Source: an uncultured Lachnospiraceae bacterium (lineage in GTDB: Bacteria > Bacillota > Clostridia > Lachnospirales > Lachnospiraceae). From it: a stretch of 64,000 nt of DNA. The DNA lies in contig CACWQH010000004.1 in NCBI GenBank assembly GCA_902762955.1, positions 1 to 64,000 on the forward strand, in the 5' to 3' direction. Below are positions 18,941 to 27,944 of the stretch, piece after piece. A program made the translations under genes and the position numbers. The notes below the pieces were generated by a model. It did no database searches. It was given only the letters and a program-made list of their open reading frames with translations, and had not been told where the DNA came from. Positions within the stretch are counted from its first letter, which is position 1. Each line of letters begins with the position of its first letter.

Positions 18941-19015
18941 ATATTCCTCCAAACTATTAATTATCACTTATCTATCATAATATCGTTCATCGATATAATA
19001 CAATCCTTCTTCTCA

Positions 19016-19948
19016 TTAAGGCTGTTGTTTAACTCCAAGAAACTCATCTATTCCGTTTGCTATTCCGTCGACTATTTTATACTGATATTCTTCCGTTGCC
19101 ATAAGTGCGTCTTCTTCGGGATTGGTCATATAGCCCATCTCAACAATTGTTACAGGTACCATACACCAGTTTATTCCACTCATGGTATCTGTCTCCCAGA
19201 CATATTCCTTATTGGCACCCGTTGCGAGTATCAGATTGTCAAGAACGCAATCCGATAAAGCACGGCTCTTCTCATAATATTCACCGTTATAAGGATTATA
19301 AGCTGTCTGACATATAGTCATTGCACCGTTTACAGAAGAATTTTCAGAACCGTTTGCATGTATTCTGATAAATGCATCTGCATTTGCTTCATTGGCAACT
19401 GCCGCCCTCTCACTGTTGCTTATATCCACATCATTGGTCTCTCTGACCATGATAACCTCATAGCCTCTTTTTACCAGTTCATCTCTTAACTTTAATGCTA
19501 CCATAAGATTAAGCTCGTACTCTGCAAGTCCCGATACAACACCTCTGGTTCCGCTTGAAACCTTTGCTTTGGTTTCACTTGCTCCGGGGCCTATAGGCTC
19601 CTGTTCGGAATTACCCTGTGACTGGTGACCGGCATCTATGCAAACCAGATATCCATTGGACTTATCCTCTGTCGCATCTTCAGGGGTTGCCTCTTTCGGT
19701 TCATCCTTTTCATCCTCATTATCCGTGTCATTGTCTGTAAAATCACCGGTATCTGACAGTGTTGCTATTTCTATTTCTGTTACCGGTTCAGATTCAGTGA
19801 TAATTTCGATTTCTGTAGCAGTATCATCATTTGCACTAAGCTTCTTTGATTTTTCCTTACCACAGCCCACAAGACATCCGGCAATCACAAATATAAAAAA
19901 TGCCAACAATACTTTCTTAATCTTATTATCAGATATTACTATGTTCAT
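19016..19948 (-). CDS. N-acetylmuramoyl-L-alanine amidase, lipoprotein
   Basis: 310 residues. The N terminus has a hydrophobic stretch ending in a lipobox (LVGC|G at about 26-30), followed by an acidic Thr/Glu/Asp linker to about 95. The rest is an Amidase_3 domain: VCIDAGHQ gives the first zinc His, AEYELN the Glu, FIRIHANGS the second His, and [12 protein letters not shown] the catalytic Glu. It should cut the amide between MurNAc and the stem peptide at the cell surface. It starts 2 nt after the stop of the YARHG protein gene, so the two are likely co-expressed. Confidence 0.92.
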   Translation of the reverse strand: MNIVISDNKIKKVLLAFFIFVIAGCLVGCGKEKSKKLSANDDTATEIEIITESEPVTEIEIATLSDTGDFTDNDTDNEDEKDEPKEATPEDATEDKSNGYLVCIDAGHQSQGNSEQEPIGPGASETKAKVSSGTRGVVSGLAEYELNLMVALKLRDELVKRGYEVIMVRETNDVDISNSERAAVANEANADAFIRIHANGSENSSVNGAMTICQTAYNPYNGEYYEKSRALSDCVLDNLILATGANKEYVWETDTMSGINWCMVPVTIVEMGYMTNPEEDALMATEEYQYKIVDGIANGIDEFLGVKQQP

Positions 19949-19950
19949 TT

Positions 19951-21258
19951 TTAGCGATACCCCATGTCCTTTTCATATGCCACTATTAATTCAAGATTTG
20001 ATCTTTCATAATCATTTAACACACTCTCATCAAAATCAGAAGGTGCTATATATCCGCTATACCAGCTGCAGGAATTAAAATATGCCTGTAACTCAGGATC
20101 ATCAAAAAGTCTTCCGTGTCTTGCATATATCTCATTTCTTGCTATCCTGCACTGTTCCTTAGACATACCTGCTATATCTGAAACAGCCAGATATTCAGAG
20201 CTGCTGTTCTTTAACATATATTCATTTTTTTCTTCCTCGGTAGTCGCCTGCGTTGTAGCTTCTGTGGTTGCCTGCGTCGTTGCCTGCGTTGTAGCTTCTG
20301 TGGTTGCCTGGGTAGTCGCCTGCGTTGTTGCTTCTGTAGTTAAAACATTAGCATTTGGATCATCATAGGCAGAATTCTTTTCATCATCTGTTCCATAATA
20401 TGCAATGTACATCAATGTGATAAAGTTTTCGGAATCTGCAAGTGAATATGCCACTCCGTTTACTGCAACACAGGAAAGCTTTACGCCATCATCCACATTG
20501 AACTGAACGATTACCGGAAAGCTGCTTCCCGAACCCGGATCCTTATAATCACCCTTTACCTGAACAAGCTTTTCTCCGTCTTCTTTGAAATAATCCCACT
20601 TACCGTTGGTAATAGATTTACCGAACAGTTCTCCGTATGTAGTCGAATAGCTTGCATTTGTAAGCTTAATACTTGAATCCTTTACGTTGTTAATCTGCTT
20701 CTTTTTACCGACAGAAATAAAACAGATAATGGCAACACCGACTATTATTACTACAATTGATGCACATAAAGCAATCAGCCAGCCAACTGACATCTTGCTG
20801 CCCTGTTTTTTATTTTTAGGCGGCTTATTTTTAGGTGCATTATGCTGCACAGGCTGCTGTCCATAGCCTGCCTGTATATTAGTCTGCTGCACTGGCTGCC
20901 GGCTAAATCCCGGATTATCTACCGGCATAGTCGCACCGTAGTTTGGCTGGTTATACTGCTGCCGGCTAAATCCCGGATTATCTACCGGCATGGTTGCTCC
21001 GTAGTTCGGCTGGTTATACTGTGGCTGGTTAAATCCCGGATTATCTACCGGCATGGTTGCTCCGTAGTTCGGCTGGTTATACTGCTGCCGGCTAAATCCC
21101 GGATTATCTACCGGCATGGTTGCTCCGTAATTTTGTTGGTTATACTGTGACTGATTATATTGCGGCTGTCCAAATCCCGGATTGTCTACCGGCATAGTCG
21201 CACCGTAGTCCTGCCCGCCACTATAATTTTGATTTCCGTTGTTAAACTGATTATCCAT
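19951..21258 (-). CDS. Membrane-anchored YARHG-domain protein with [12 protein letters not shown] repeats
   Basis: 435 residues. The N-terminal 135 contain five copies of a 21-residue Gln/Asn-rich unit with the core [13 protein letters not shown] basic segment and one membrane helix follow (about 153-177). The region after the helix holds a beta-rich part, then a (TTEA/TTQA) Thr-rich stalk of about 40 residues, then a C-terminal YARHG domain ([29 protein letters not shown]). With basic residues before the helix, the repeat part should lie in the cytoplasm and the YARHG part outside, in the wall. The function of YARHG is not known; it often occurs with wall proteins. The next gene is an amidase. 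Confidence 0.85.
   Translation of the reverse strand: MDNQFNNGNQNYSGGQDYGATMPVDNPGFGQPQYNQSQYNQQNYGATMPVDNPGFSRQQYNQPNYGATMPVDNPGFNQPQYNQPNYGATMPVDNPGFSRQQYNQPNYGATMPVDNPGFSRQPVQQTNIQAGYGQQPVQHNAPKNKPPKNKKQGSKMSVGWLIALCASIVVIIVGVAIICFISVGKKKQINNVKDSSIKLTNASYSTTYGELFGKSITNGKWDYFKEDGEKLVQVKGDYKDPGSGSSFPVIVQFNVDDGVKLSCVAVNGVAYSLADSENFITLMYIAYYGTDDEKNSAYDDPNANVLTTEATTQATTQATTEATTQATTQATTEATTQATTEEEKNEYMLKNSSSEYLAVSDIAGMSKEQCRIARNEIYARHGRLFDDPELQAYFNSCSWYSGYIAPSDFDESVLNDYERSNLELIVAYEKDMGYR
20895..21209. repeat. 63-bp tandem repeats inside the YARHG protein gene
   Basis: Five in-frame units, recognisable by AAATCCCGGATTATCTACCG at about 20904, 20967, 21030, 21093 and (diverged, longer spacing) 21171. 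Unit length 63 bp equals 21 codons, so copy-number change would not shift the frame. Confidence 0.9.
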
Positions 21259-21272
21259 TTTATCTCTCCTCT

Positions 21273-23321
21273 TTACTCAAATGCTTCGTTGAGTTTTTCA
21301 GTACCCGGAAGCACAAATCGTCCATCCTTTATAATAAGCACCTTTGTTCCGTTAGGATGAACCGATGTGATACTGCCGATCTCCTCATACGGAATCGTTA
21401 TATCTGTATGGCAGTTAAAATATGCCTGCTTTTGTTCGGTCTTATCCTTGGAATTTCTAAGTATTGAACACTCATTATCCTTTGCAATAATTTCCTTGCC
21501 ATCAGGGTTATATAATTTCATATCCTCACTATAGCTGTAGCAAGTGTCTCCAACCGCAAAATGTGGTCCCATTTTTTCAACTATCAAAATCGGAAGTCTT
21601 TTAAGTATGTTGAATTTTCTCGCCATCACATAAGCGACGGTATTGGTACCTATCGCAAATTCTCCTATAGGCAGTGTCTCATGATTAAACATAAGATTTT
21701 CTTCTATAAAAGACTTATTATCCTCCGCCTTTTCAAAGTTATCGCAGGTATACTTATACATTTTTCCGTCTTTAAATTCTATGTTTAGATTGATATATTT
21801 TAAATCATTAAGATATACCTCACTTACATTAAGCACACCATTCGTGCCTGTTAAAACCGGTGATGTAAATACTTCACCGAGAGGTATATTTACATCCGCA
21901 AGGCAGTTTTCGAAATTAGTCTCCTTATCGGGATTGTCAAGCTTATGAAGCATAACCTTGATATCGGTTTTATTGCCGTTTGTACCGAGTACATGAACAT
22001 ATTCAGCATTATTAAGTTCATTTATTATATGCTCCTGTATATCCTTATACAGCTCATTATCAAGGGTATTCACCTTAACAACCTCGGCAAATATCTCCTC
22101 AAAGTTTTCTCCTATTTCCGGAATCGGATATGCAATTATGGTAAAGCTGTATTTGTCCCTCGGTATAAATTTATTGGTTATATTGGCCGATTTGGTCTGA
22201 TAATCCAGCAAGAGCTTTTGCTGCTTTTCATCAAGCTTAACAGCCTTAGCACATATTTTAGGTTCAAAAGGATTTTCGCCAAAGGTTTCTATTACAGCCG
22301 GTCCGGCATATTGTGCTGCCAGCTTTTCATTTTTCTTGTAAGTATCCTCTATAACCTCAAGCTTCCTTTCAAGCAGCGCTTTGTCTATAAATAATGCTTC
22401 ATCCATCCTGTGATCATACTCATACTGCTGATTGGCATATGTCGATATATAGCCGGTTCTTATAGTAAGCTTTCTGTTGATACGGCTGGTTGCATACCTG
22501 AATATTACAGGCTCCAGGTCATGCTCCCTAAACATTTCTATTGCATACTTAACCATTCTCTCCTGACCGATGGAATATCTGATATTTACAGATTTTTTCG
22601 GAGTAATATCTATTCCCATGGTCTTAAAGCCATTGATAAAACCATCAACATAGGTTTTAGCCATAGCTTTAACCTCTTTATCTGAAAGCTTATTTAAAAA
22701 CTCTGCTGTCTTCGTTTCATTTTCACTTATATATTCACCGTATTTGAAGAGATATCTAAGATCAGATAAATCGCTGTTCATAATGATATCTGTTGCAAAT
22801 GTAAATTCAGGACTTATGGTTTCAATAGTCCTTCTTTGTACTGTCACATCCGCATAATCATACATATGATAATATACAGCATCCTTTACATACTTATAGC
22901 TTGCAGTTTCCGGATCCAAAAATATGTTGTATACTTCAAGGAATAATTCGATTACAGAAGCAAACTCCTCGTATCTTCCTTCGTAAAGATATGGAATTAT
23001 GCCCCTGATCTCAAAGTATAAAAATGAAAAAATTGTTCCGAATTCATCTCCCAAAAATTCTACCGCATAGTCGGGATTGGCAAAGCTCGTAACGTAATTA
23101 TCCGGCAGTATGTCATCATAAAGCTCCTGATTAATTTCATATAATTCATTGAAGCTTAATTTATTTATAAGCTTTGCTTTAGGAATATTGTCGTAAGCAT
23201 ATATTATAAAGTCTGCAACCTCTTTAAAATATGCTTTAAACCTCGCACTATATGCATCCCTTTTAATATATCTTAATCTTTCAATGCTTAATTTAATTCT
23301 TTCCTTGATATTTTCGTCCAT
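21273..23321 (-). CDS. M29-family aminopeptidase with long N-terminal domain
   Basis: 682 residues, against about 370-410 in the AmpS/PepS family. The C-terminal half carries all M29 metal and catalytic positions: LGEVFTSPV (Glu), LPIGEFAIGTNT (Glu), MGPHFAVGDTCYSYSED (His and Tyr), and HTDITIPYEE (His and Asp). This predicts a cytoplasmic metallo-aminopeptidase with two metals. The first 300 or so residues are helical, rich in Tyr, Phe and acidic residues, and of no family I know. There is no signal peptide. It lies 14 nt upstream of the YARHG gene, perhaps in one operon. Confidence 0.85.
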   Translation of the reverse strand: MDENIKERIKLSIERLRYIKRDAYSARFKAYFKEVADFIIYAYDNIPKAKLINKLSFNELYEINQELYDDILPDNYVTSFANPDYAVEFLGDEFGTIFSFLYFEIRGIIPYLYEGRYEEFASVIELFLEVYNIFLDPETASYKYVKDAVYYHMYDYADVTVQRRTIETISPEFTFATDIIMNSDLSDLRYLFKYGEYISENETKTAEFLNKLSDKEVKAMAKTYVDGFINGFKTMGIDITPKKSVNIRYSIGQERMVKYAIEMFREHDLEPVIFRYATSRINRKLTIRTGYISTYANQQYEYDHRMDEALFIDKALLERKLEVIEDTYKKNEKLAAQYAGPAVIETFGENPFEPKICAKAVKLDEKQQKLLLDYQTKSANITNKFIPRDKYSFTIIAYPIPEIGENFEEIFAEVVKVNTLDNELYKDIQEHIINELNNAEYVHVLGTNGNKTDIKVMLHKLDNPDKETNFENCLADVNIPLGEVFTSPVLTGTNGVLNVSEVYLNDLKYINLNIEFKDGKMYKYTCDNFEKAEDNKSFIEENLMFNHETLPIGEFAIGTNTVAYVMARKFNILKRLPILIVEKMGPHFAVGDTCYSYSEDMKLYNPDGKEIIAKDNECSILRNSKDKTEQKQAYFNCHTDITIPYEEIGSITSVHPNGTKVLIIKDGRFVLPGTEKLNEAFE

Positions 23322-23352
23322 ATTTTTTGCAATTCTCCTGTATGATTATTAC

Positions 23353-23943
23353 TTATTCATCCTTAAGAAGCCCTTTTTCTACATTTCTTTTTATTGCTTC
23401 ATTTATATACTCTCCAAGTTCCTTGGAACCCTCTTTTACATATTCTGTCCTCTTTGATATCTGGCTTTTTTTCACACCATGCTCCATCCATGACTTACCA
23501 CCCTGATTATCTGTAAGTATAACCGGCTGGGTCTTATCCAGAGCTGCGGCAAATCTTGATTCGGGAGTGTCTCCTCTTTCAAATTCTTCCCACAGTGCAC
23601 GCAGCTTATCTGCCTGATCCTTCGGTAAGATTTTAAATATTCTGTCTGCCGCCCTGATTTCTCTTTCCTTTTTGGTTTTATTCCCTTCCACGTCATAAGC
23701 GTAGGTATCGCCGGCATCAATTTCCACCAGATCGTGGATAAGCACCATAGAAACGGTTTTTAAAACATCTATATCCTCATTTGCATATTCAGAAAGAAGT
23801 ATTGCCATAATTGCAAGATGCCAGCTATGCTCTGCATCATTTTCCTTTCTGCTTCCGTCAGACAGATAGGTCTGTCTTATTACTTCCTTTGATTTGTCTA
23901 TCTCAAGCAAAAAATCCAGCTGTTTTTTTAGTCGTTCATCCAT
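23353..23943 (-). CDS. HD-domain hydrolase (YfbR/HDDC2-like)
   Basis: 196 residues. HD metal-binding residues are visible in DAEHSWHLAIMA (H..) and LIHDLVEIDAGDTYAYD (HD), with a distal Asp in AALDKTQPV. The pattern is that of the HD_3 group that includes YfbR-type deoxynucleoside 5'-monophosphatases. The substrate is not certain. It lies 17 nt after the small membrane protein gene and ends 31 nt before the M29 gene. Confidence 0.88.
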   Translation of the reverse strand: MDERLKKQLDFLLEIDKSKEVIRQTYLSDGSRKENDAEHSWHLAIMAILLSEYANEDIDVLKTVSMVLIHDLVEIDAGDTYAYDVEGNKTKKEREIRAADRIFKILPKDQADKLRALWEEFERGDTPESRFAAALDKTQPVILTDNQGGKSWMEHGVKKSQISKRTEYVKEGSKELGEYINEAIKRNVEKGLLKDE

Positions 23944-23960
23944 AAAAAAATCCCTTAAAG

Positions 23961-24287
23961 TTAATCAATAAAAAAATATAATCCAATCACAAAAAGCGGT
24001 ACAAGCAGAGTAAATACATTTAAAGAAATAGACCATCTTTTACTCTTAACTCCGCCTTCTTCAGCTTCAAAGCCAAACCAAGCGAAGGCTATTCCGCATA
24101 TGGATAATAAAATCGCACAGACATATAAAACTCCCATGAACTCCGGAACATTTCCCCCGGTCCTTACAGACGAGATGATTCCGATAAGTTCAGCCACAAG
24201 ACTTATGCCGCCAAGCACAAATGCAATTATAGTATCAGTGGCTATAGAGTCATCCGAAAAATAATATTTTTTCTTTTTATTAAACAT
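23961..24287 (-). CDS. Small membrane protein, three predicted helices
   Basis: 108 residues with hydrophobic stretches at about 19-40, 50-72 and 86-107 and a basic start (MFNKKKKYYF). It resembles a short membrane protein common in Lachnospiraceae (I believe listed as DUF6142), but I am not certain. It begins 8 nt after the pyrD stop, so it is transcribed with the pyrimidine genes; no functional link is evident. Confidence 0.7.
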   Translation of the reverse strand: MFNKKKKYYFSDDSIATDTIIAFVLGGISLVAELIGIISSVRTGGNVPEFMGVLYVCAILLSICGIAFAWFGFEAEEGGVKSKRWSISLNVFTLLVPLFVIGLYFFID

Positions 24288-24295
24288 AAGCCTAC

Positions 24296-25198
24296 CTACT
24301 TAACACATCCGATTAATTCATTAATATCATTTATTTTATTGGCAGTCATATAATCCTCAATACCCTTAATTATTTCTTTAGTGGCATAAGGATTGTGGAA
24401 ATTGGCTGTTCCCACAGCCACAGCTGTTGCACCTGCCATGATAAATTCAAGTGCATCCTCATAAGTTGCTACTCCACCCATTCCTATTATAGGAAGCTTA
24501 ACCGCATTTGCCACCTGATATACCATACGTACGGCAATCGGCTTAATGGCAGGTCCCGAAACTCCGGCTGTTTTATTGGCAACCGCAAAGGTTCTCTTTT
24601 TTACATCTATCTTCATACCCGTAAGCGTATTAATCAACGAAAGTGCATCCGCACCTGCATCCTCGGCTGCTTTAGCCATTACGGTTATATCCGTAACATT
24701 TGGACTCAGCTTCATGATAATCGGCTGCTTGGCCTTTGCCTTTACGGCTTTGGTGATATCATAAAGCGCTTTTGGATCCTGACCGAAGGCTATGCCTCCC
24801 TCTTTAACATTTGGACAGGATACATTTATCTCAAGCAAATCAACCGGCTCGTCGCCCAGTCTTTCCACTACCTCTACATAATCACTTTCACTTTTACCGC
24901 ACACATTTACTATTATCTTCGTATCCTTTGTTTTAAGAAACGGTATGTCTCTTTCGCAAAAAGTATCTATGCCCGGATTTTGAAGTCCGATTGCATTCAT
25001 CATACCACCATAGGTTTCAGCTATACGCGGTGTCGGATTGCCTGCCCACGGAACATTGGCAACTCCCTTTGTAGTCACCGCACCAAGAGCCGATATATCG
25101 AAAAACTCATCATATTCCATACCGGAGCCAAAGGTTCCCGATGCAACGGTTATGGGATTTTTAAATTCTACTCCTGCTATACTTACCTTAGTGTTCAT
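24296..25198 (-). CDS. pyrD: Dihydroorotate dehydrogenase B (NAD+), catalytic subunit
   Basis: 300 residues, FMN-binding TIM barrel that oxidises dihydroorotate to orotate. The active base Cys lies in INVSCPNVKEGG, the mark of the type 1B enzymes. TVASGTFGSG and GMGGVATYEDALEFIMAGA are FMN phosphate-binding parts. The ATG overlaps the pyrK stop by one base (TAATG), in line with a PyrD/PyrK complex made in equal amounts. Confidence 0.97.
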   Translation of the reverse strand: MNTKVSIAGVEFKNPITVASGTFGSGMEYDEFFDISALGAVTTKGVANVPWAGNPTPRIAETYGGMMNAIGLQNPGIDTFCERDIPFLKTKDTKIIVNVCGKSESDYVEVVERLGDEPVDLLEINVSCPNVKEGGIAFGQDPKALYDITKAVKAKAKQPIIMKLSPNVTDITVMAKAAEDAGADALSLINTLTGMKIDVKKRTFAVANKTAGVSGPAIKPIAVRMVYQVANAVKLPIIGMGGVATYEDALEFIMAGATAVAVGTANFHNPYATKEIIKGIEDYMTANKINDINELIGCVK

Positions 25199-25962
25199 TA
25201 AAACTCCACCTCCCCGGCATAAAATACTGGACCTTCCTTACAAACCCTCTTGTTATGTACCTTGGAATGCTCATCCACATCCTTTGATTTACATACACAG
25301 GCAAGACATGCTCCAATTCCGCATGCCATTTTTTCTTCCATTGAAATCTGCGCTGTTATTCCATTTGCAAGTGCATAATCAGATATGGCACGAAGCATAG
25401 GAATAGGACCGCAGGCATATATTACATCTCCGGTTATGCCATACTCTTTGATGGCATCCATAACTGTACCCTTAACGCCTATATTTCCCGCATCACTTGA
25501 TTTGTAAACTGTTCCGTAAGGAGCAAATTCCTCTGATAAAAATTCCTCATCTCTAAATCCAAGTACAATTGACTTTTCACAGTCAAGCTGCTTGGATAAT
25601 TCAAGCATAGGAGGTATACCGATTCCTCCGCCTATAATTATTGCCTTCTTGCCTTCTAAGGTAAATCCGTTTCCCAAAGGTCCCATCACTTCAATTGTGT
25701 GGTCAGAAGTAAGTGTTGAAAATTCTTTTGTACCGTCTCCTACCACTCTGTAAACAAGTCTTAAGGTTCCGGCAGTCTTATCTATCTCACATATACTTAT
25801 AGGTCTCGGTAAAAGTCGGCTCTTATCTGCCGAATAAAGATTCACAAACTGTCCCGGCTTGGCAATATCAGCTATCTCCTTTGCCGAAATCAAAAGTGAA
25901 TATATCTCATATGCTATCTCATCCTGCCTGATAACCTTGGCAGTCATTTTTAGTTTATCCAT
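25198..25962 (-). CDS. pyrK: Dihydroorotate dehydrogenase electron transfer subunit
   Basis: 254 residues. A ferredoxin-reductase-like FAD domain (RLLPRPISIC), an NAD domain (IIIGGGIGIPPMLELSKQL), and a C-terminal [2Fe-2S] site with Cys in CGIGACLACVCKSK and RVCKEGPVF. It passes electrons from PyrD to NAD+. It lies between pyrF and pyrD. Confidence 0.96.
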   Translation of the reverse strand: MDKLKMTAKVIRQDEIAYEIYSLLISAKEIADIAKPGQFVNLYSADKSRLLPRPISICEIDKTAGTLRLVYRVVGDGTKEFSTLTSDHTIEVMGPLGNGFTLEGKKAIIIGGGIGIPPMLELSKQLDCEKSIVLGFRDEEFLSEEFAPYGTVYKSSDAGNIGVKGTVMDAIKEYGITGDVIYACGPIPMLRAISDYALANGITAQISMEEKMACGIGACLACVCKSKDVDEHSKVHNKRVCKEGPVFYAGEVEF

Positions 25963-26048
25963 ATATCAGTTGCTCCTTCTTGAAATTTTTTATCTATCAT
26001 TTCAAATAATCAAGTTAATACTTTGTTACGGATTAAAAACATTTCAGT

Positions 26049-26972
26049 TTATTTACCAAGTGCTCCGTTTATATCCGCTATCATATCAACCACTGCCTGA
26101 CGGCTTGCATCCGCATAATTTGCTTCTCCGAAGGAAGCGTATTTATCCTGCTTATAGGCAGCTATTATTCCTCTTGAAGAATTAACGATTGCTCCAAGTC
26201 CGTCATCATTAAAGTAATGTACCAAATCCTCTGCCTTTCCGCCTTGGGCACCATAGCCCGGCACAAGTATATAGGTCTTAGGCATGAGTTTACGAAGCAC
26301 CTTACCCATTTCAGGATAGGTTGCTCCCACAACACAGCCCACATTGCTGTAGGTATCTCCCATACACTCACTACCCCACTCTACAACCTTTTCGGCAACC
26401 AGCTCATAAAGAGGTCTTCCGTCAACGAGCTTATCCTGAAACTCTCCGGAAGAAGGATTGGAGGTCTTTACAAGAACAAATATACCCTTATTTTCTTCCT
26501 TACATATATCTACAAAAGGCTTTACTCCGTCTGTTCCAAGGTAAGGATTGACAGTTACGAAATCCTCGTCAAAGCCTGCATAAGCCTTTGAACCAACCTT
26601 CACCTTGCCAAGATGTCCGACTGCATAAGCGGTAGATGTTGAACCAATATCTCCACGCTTTATATCACCTATTACAACAAGACCCTTCTCCTTAGCATAA
26701 GCACAGGTCTTATGAAATGCAATCAGTCCCTCTATGCCAAACTGCTCATACATAGCAATCTGTGGCTTTACAGCAGGTATCAAATCATAGGTTGCATCTA
26801 TTATTCCCTTATTATAAACCCAGATAGCCTCGGCCGCTCCCTTTAAGGTCTCACCATATTCTTCAAAGGCAGCCTTCTGAATATGCTCCGGTATATAATT
26901 CATCATAGGATCAAGTCCGACAACTATCGGTGCATTCTTTTCCTGAATATTTTTTATAAGTGTATTTATCAT
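26049..26972 (-). CDS. pyrF: Orotidine-5'-phosphate decarboxylase (type 2)
   Basis: 307 residues, the longer subfamily 2 form. GLDPMMNYIP near the N terminus, the catalytic Lys/Asp motif DIKRGDIGSTS, and the phosphate-binding LVPGYGAQGG and NSSRGI are present. It catalyses the last step to UMP. First of pyrF-pyrK-pyrD. A long inverted repeat fills its upstream region (26999-27139). Confidence 0.97.
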   Translation of the reverse strand: MINTLIKNIQEKNAPIVVGLDPMMNYIPEHIQKAAFEEYGETLKGAAEAIWVYNKGIIDATYDLIPAVKPQIAMYEQFGIEGLIAFHKTCAYAKEKGLVVIGDIKRGDIGSTSTAYAVGHLGKVKVGSKAYAGFDEDFVTVNPYLGTDGVKPFVDICKEENKGIFVLVKTSNPSSGEFQDKLVDGRPLYELVAEKVVEWGSECMGDTYSNVGCVVGATYPEMGKVLRKLMPKTYILVPGYGAQGGKAEDLVHYFNDDGLGAIVNSSRGIIAAYKQDKYASFGEANYADASRQAVVDMIADINGALGK

Positions 26973-26998
26973 GTTTATCTTTCCTCTCTTTCCATTAC

Positions 26999-27139
26999 GG
27001 TTGTATATGGATTTATGTATCTTTCGCAGGCACGCTCTCGCTAAACCTCACACGAAGCTGTACTAAGCTCGAAAATACCTCGCTAAGTACAGGCGTGTTC
27101 ACATTACCTGCTTATAGATACATAAATCCACATACAACC
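26999..27139. repeat. Long inverted repeat upstream of pyrF
   Basis: Arms of 24 bp (26999-27022 and 27116-27139, one mismatch) enclose 93 nt with further nested pairings (GCAGG/CCTGC, CACGC/GCGTG, CTGTAC/GTACAG). It fills most of the gap between pyrF and the gene upstream. No run of T follows either arm, so it is not a normal terminator. No convincing PyrR-binding consensus was found. Confidence 0.75.
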
Positions 27140-27234
27140 TGTTTAATCATAAATATAATTAGAACAAAATCCATATTTACATATATAATTATATTTTAAC
27201 AGAAATAACATATAAATTCCATATAAAAATAGGA

Positions 27235-27262
27235 AAAAATAGGAGGTGCTTTGCACCTCCTT
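27235..27262 (-). terminator. Terminator after the GLUG-like fragment gene
   Basis: Minus strand AGGAGGTGC, AAA loop, GCACCTCCT, then ATTTTTT. Confidence 0.9.
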
Positions 27263-27278
27263 AATAATTGTATATTTA

Positions 27279-27944
27279 TTATGGGTTATTGTAAAATCCG
27301 TCGGTATCTTCTGCGCCATGAAGTATCGCTCCACCACCCGTCAGATTGTATTCGACATCTATCACACAGCCATCAACCGTTACATTTCCATCTGCCCAAG
27401 CGATTATACCGCCTTCTGCCTCACCTATAAGCATTCCAAGATATACTGTAGGTGCTACATTTCCCACGAACTCACCAAAGCTGTCCAAATCGATGTTACA
27501 GTAATCAAGTGTAACATTATCAAGCACTGCAGATGCTGTCTGATAGCCGCATACTAATCCTCCATCTGCTGCTGTATCCTTGTCAAAAGTACGGTAGTAA
27601 AGGTTCGAGCCTGACAAATTAACCCCTGAAATTGTTCCCTCATTATATGCGCAGACATATCCCTCGTTACAGTCAAAGAATCCCCAAGCCTCATCACTTC
27701 CGGTAAACAAAAGTGTACCTGAAATCGAATGACCGGCTCCATCCAGCTCTCCGGTAAATGGCATATCCGGTGTTCCGATAGGTGTATACGAAGTGCTGTT
27801 TCCGCTCATCCAATCATCGATATCCGCATCCAGAACATATTTACCGTCCAGATTATCGGCAATTTTTTGAAACTCCTCCCGCTTAGATGTTACCCTCTTA
27901 CCTTTGTAAACCTTAGTTGCTGCCGGAGCTTTCATACGCATCAT
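27279..27944 (-). CDS. Fragment-like protein with GLUG-type repeats
   Basis: 221 residues. The middle looks like the start of a secreted repeat adhesin (FQKIADNLDGKYVLDADID, FTGELDGAGHSISG, then repeats such as GTISGVNLSGSN and GMLIGEAEGG). It has no signal peptide, anchor or ribosome site, and its start lies 32 nt inside the end of the preceding gene in another frame. I read it as the remnant of a larger surface protein, or as a coupled small gene. A paralogue of the upstream protein ends at the same point, so a frameshifted single gene is less likely. Confidence 0.5.
   Translation of the reverse strand: MMRMKAPAATKVYKGKRVTSKREEFQKIADNLDGKYVLDADIDDWMSGNSTSYTPIGTPDMPFTGELDGAGHSISGTLLFTGSDEAWGFFDCNEGYVCAYNEGTISGVNLSGSNLYYRTFDKDTAADGGLVCGYQTASAVLDNVTLDYCNIDLDSFGEFVGNVAPTVYLGMLIGEAEGGIIAWADGNVTVDGCVIDVEYNLTGGGAILHGAEDTDGFYNNP

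Noticed and set aside
18941..18967. Nine-residue N-terminal extension of DeoB
   Set aside because: The extension is encoded by the ribosome site itself; GGAGG is placed for the ATG at 18940.
20895..21209. Regular 63-bp repeats considered as a CRISPR array
   Set aside because: The repeats are in frame within a long CDS, units are contiguous without unique spacers, and no cas genes are near.
26973..27140. PyrR attenuator in the pyrF leader
   Set aside because: The hairpins are not followed by a T run and the PyrR-binding consensus is not convincing; left as an unexplained palindrome.
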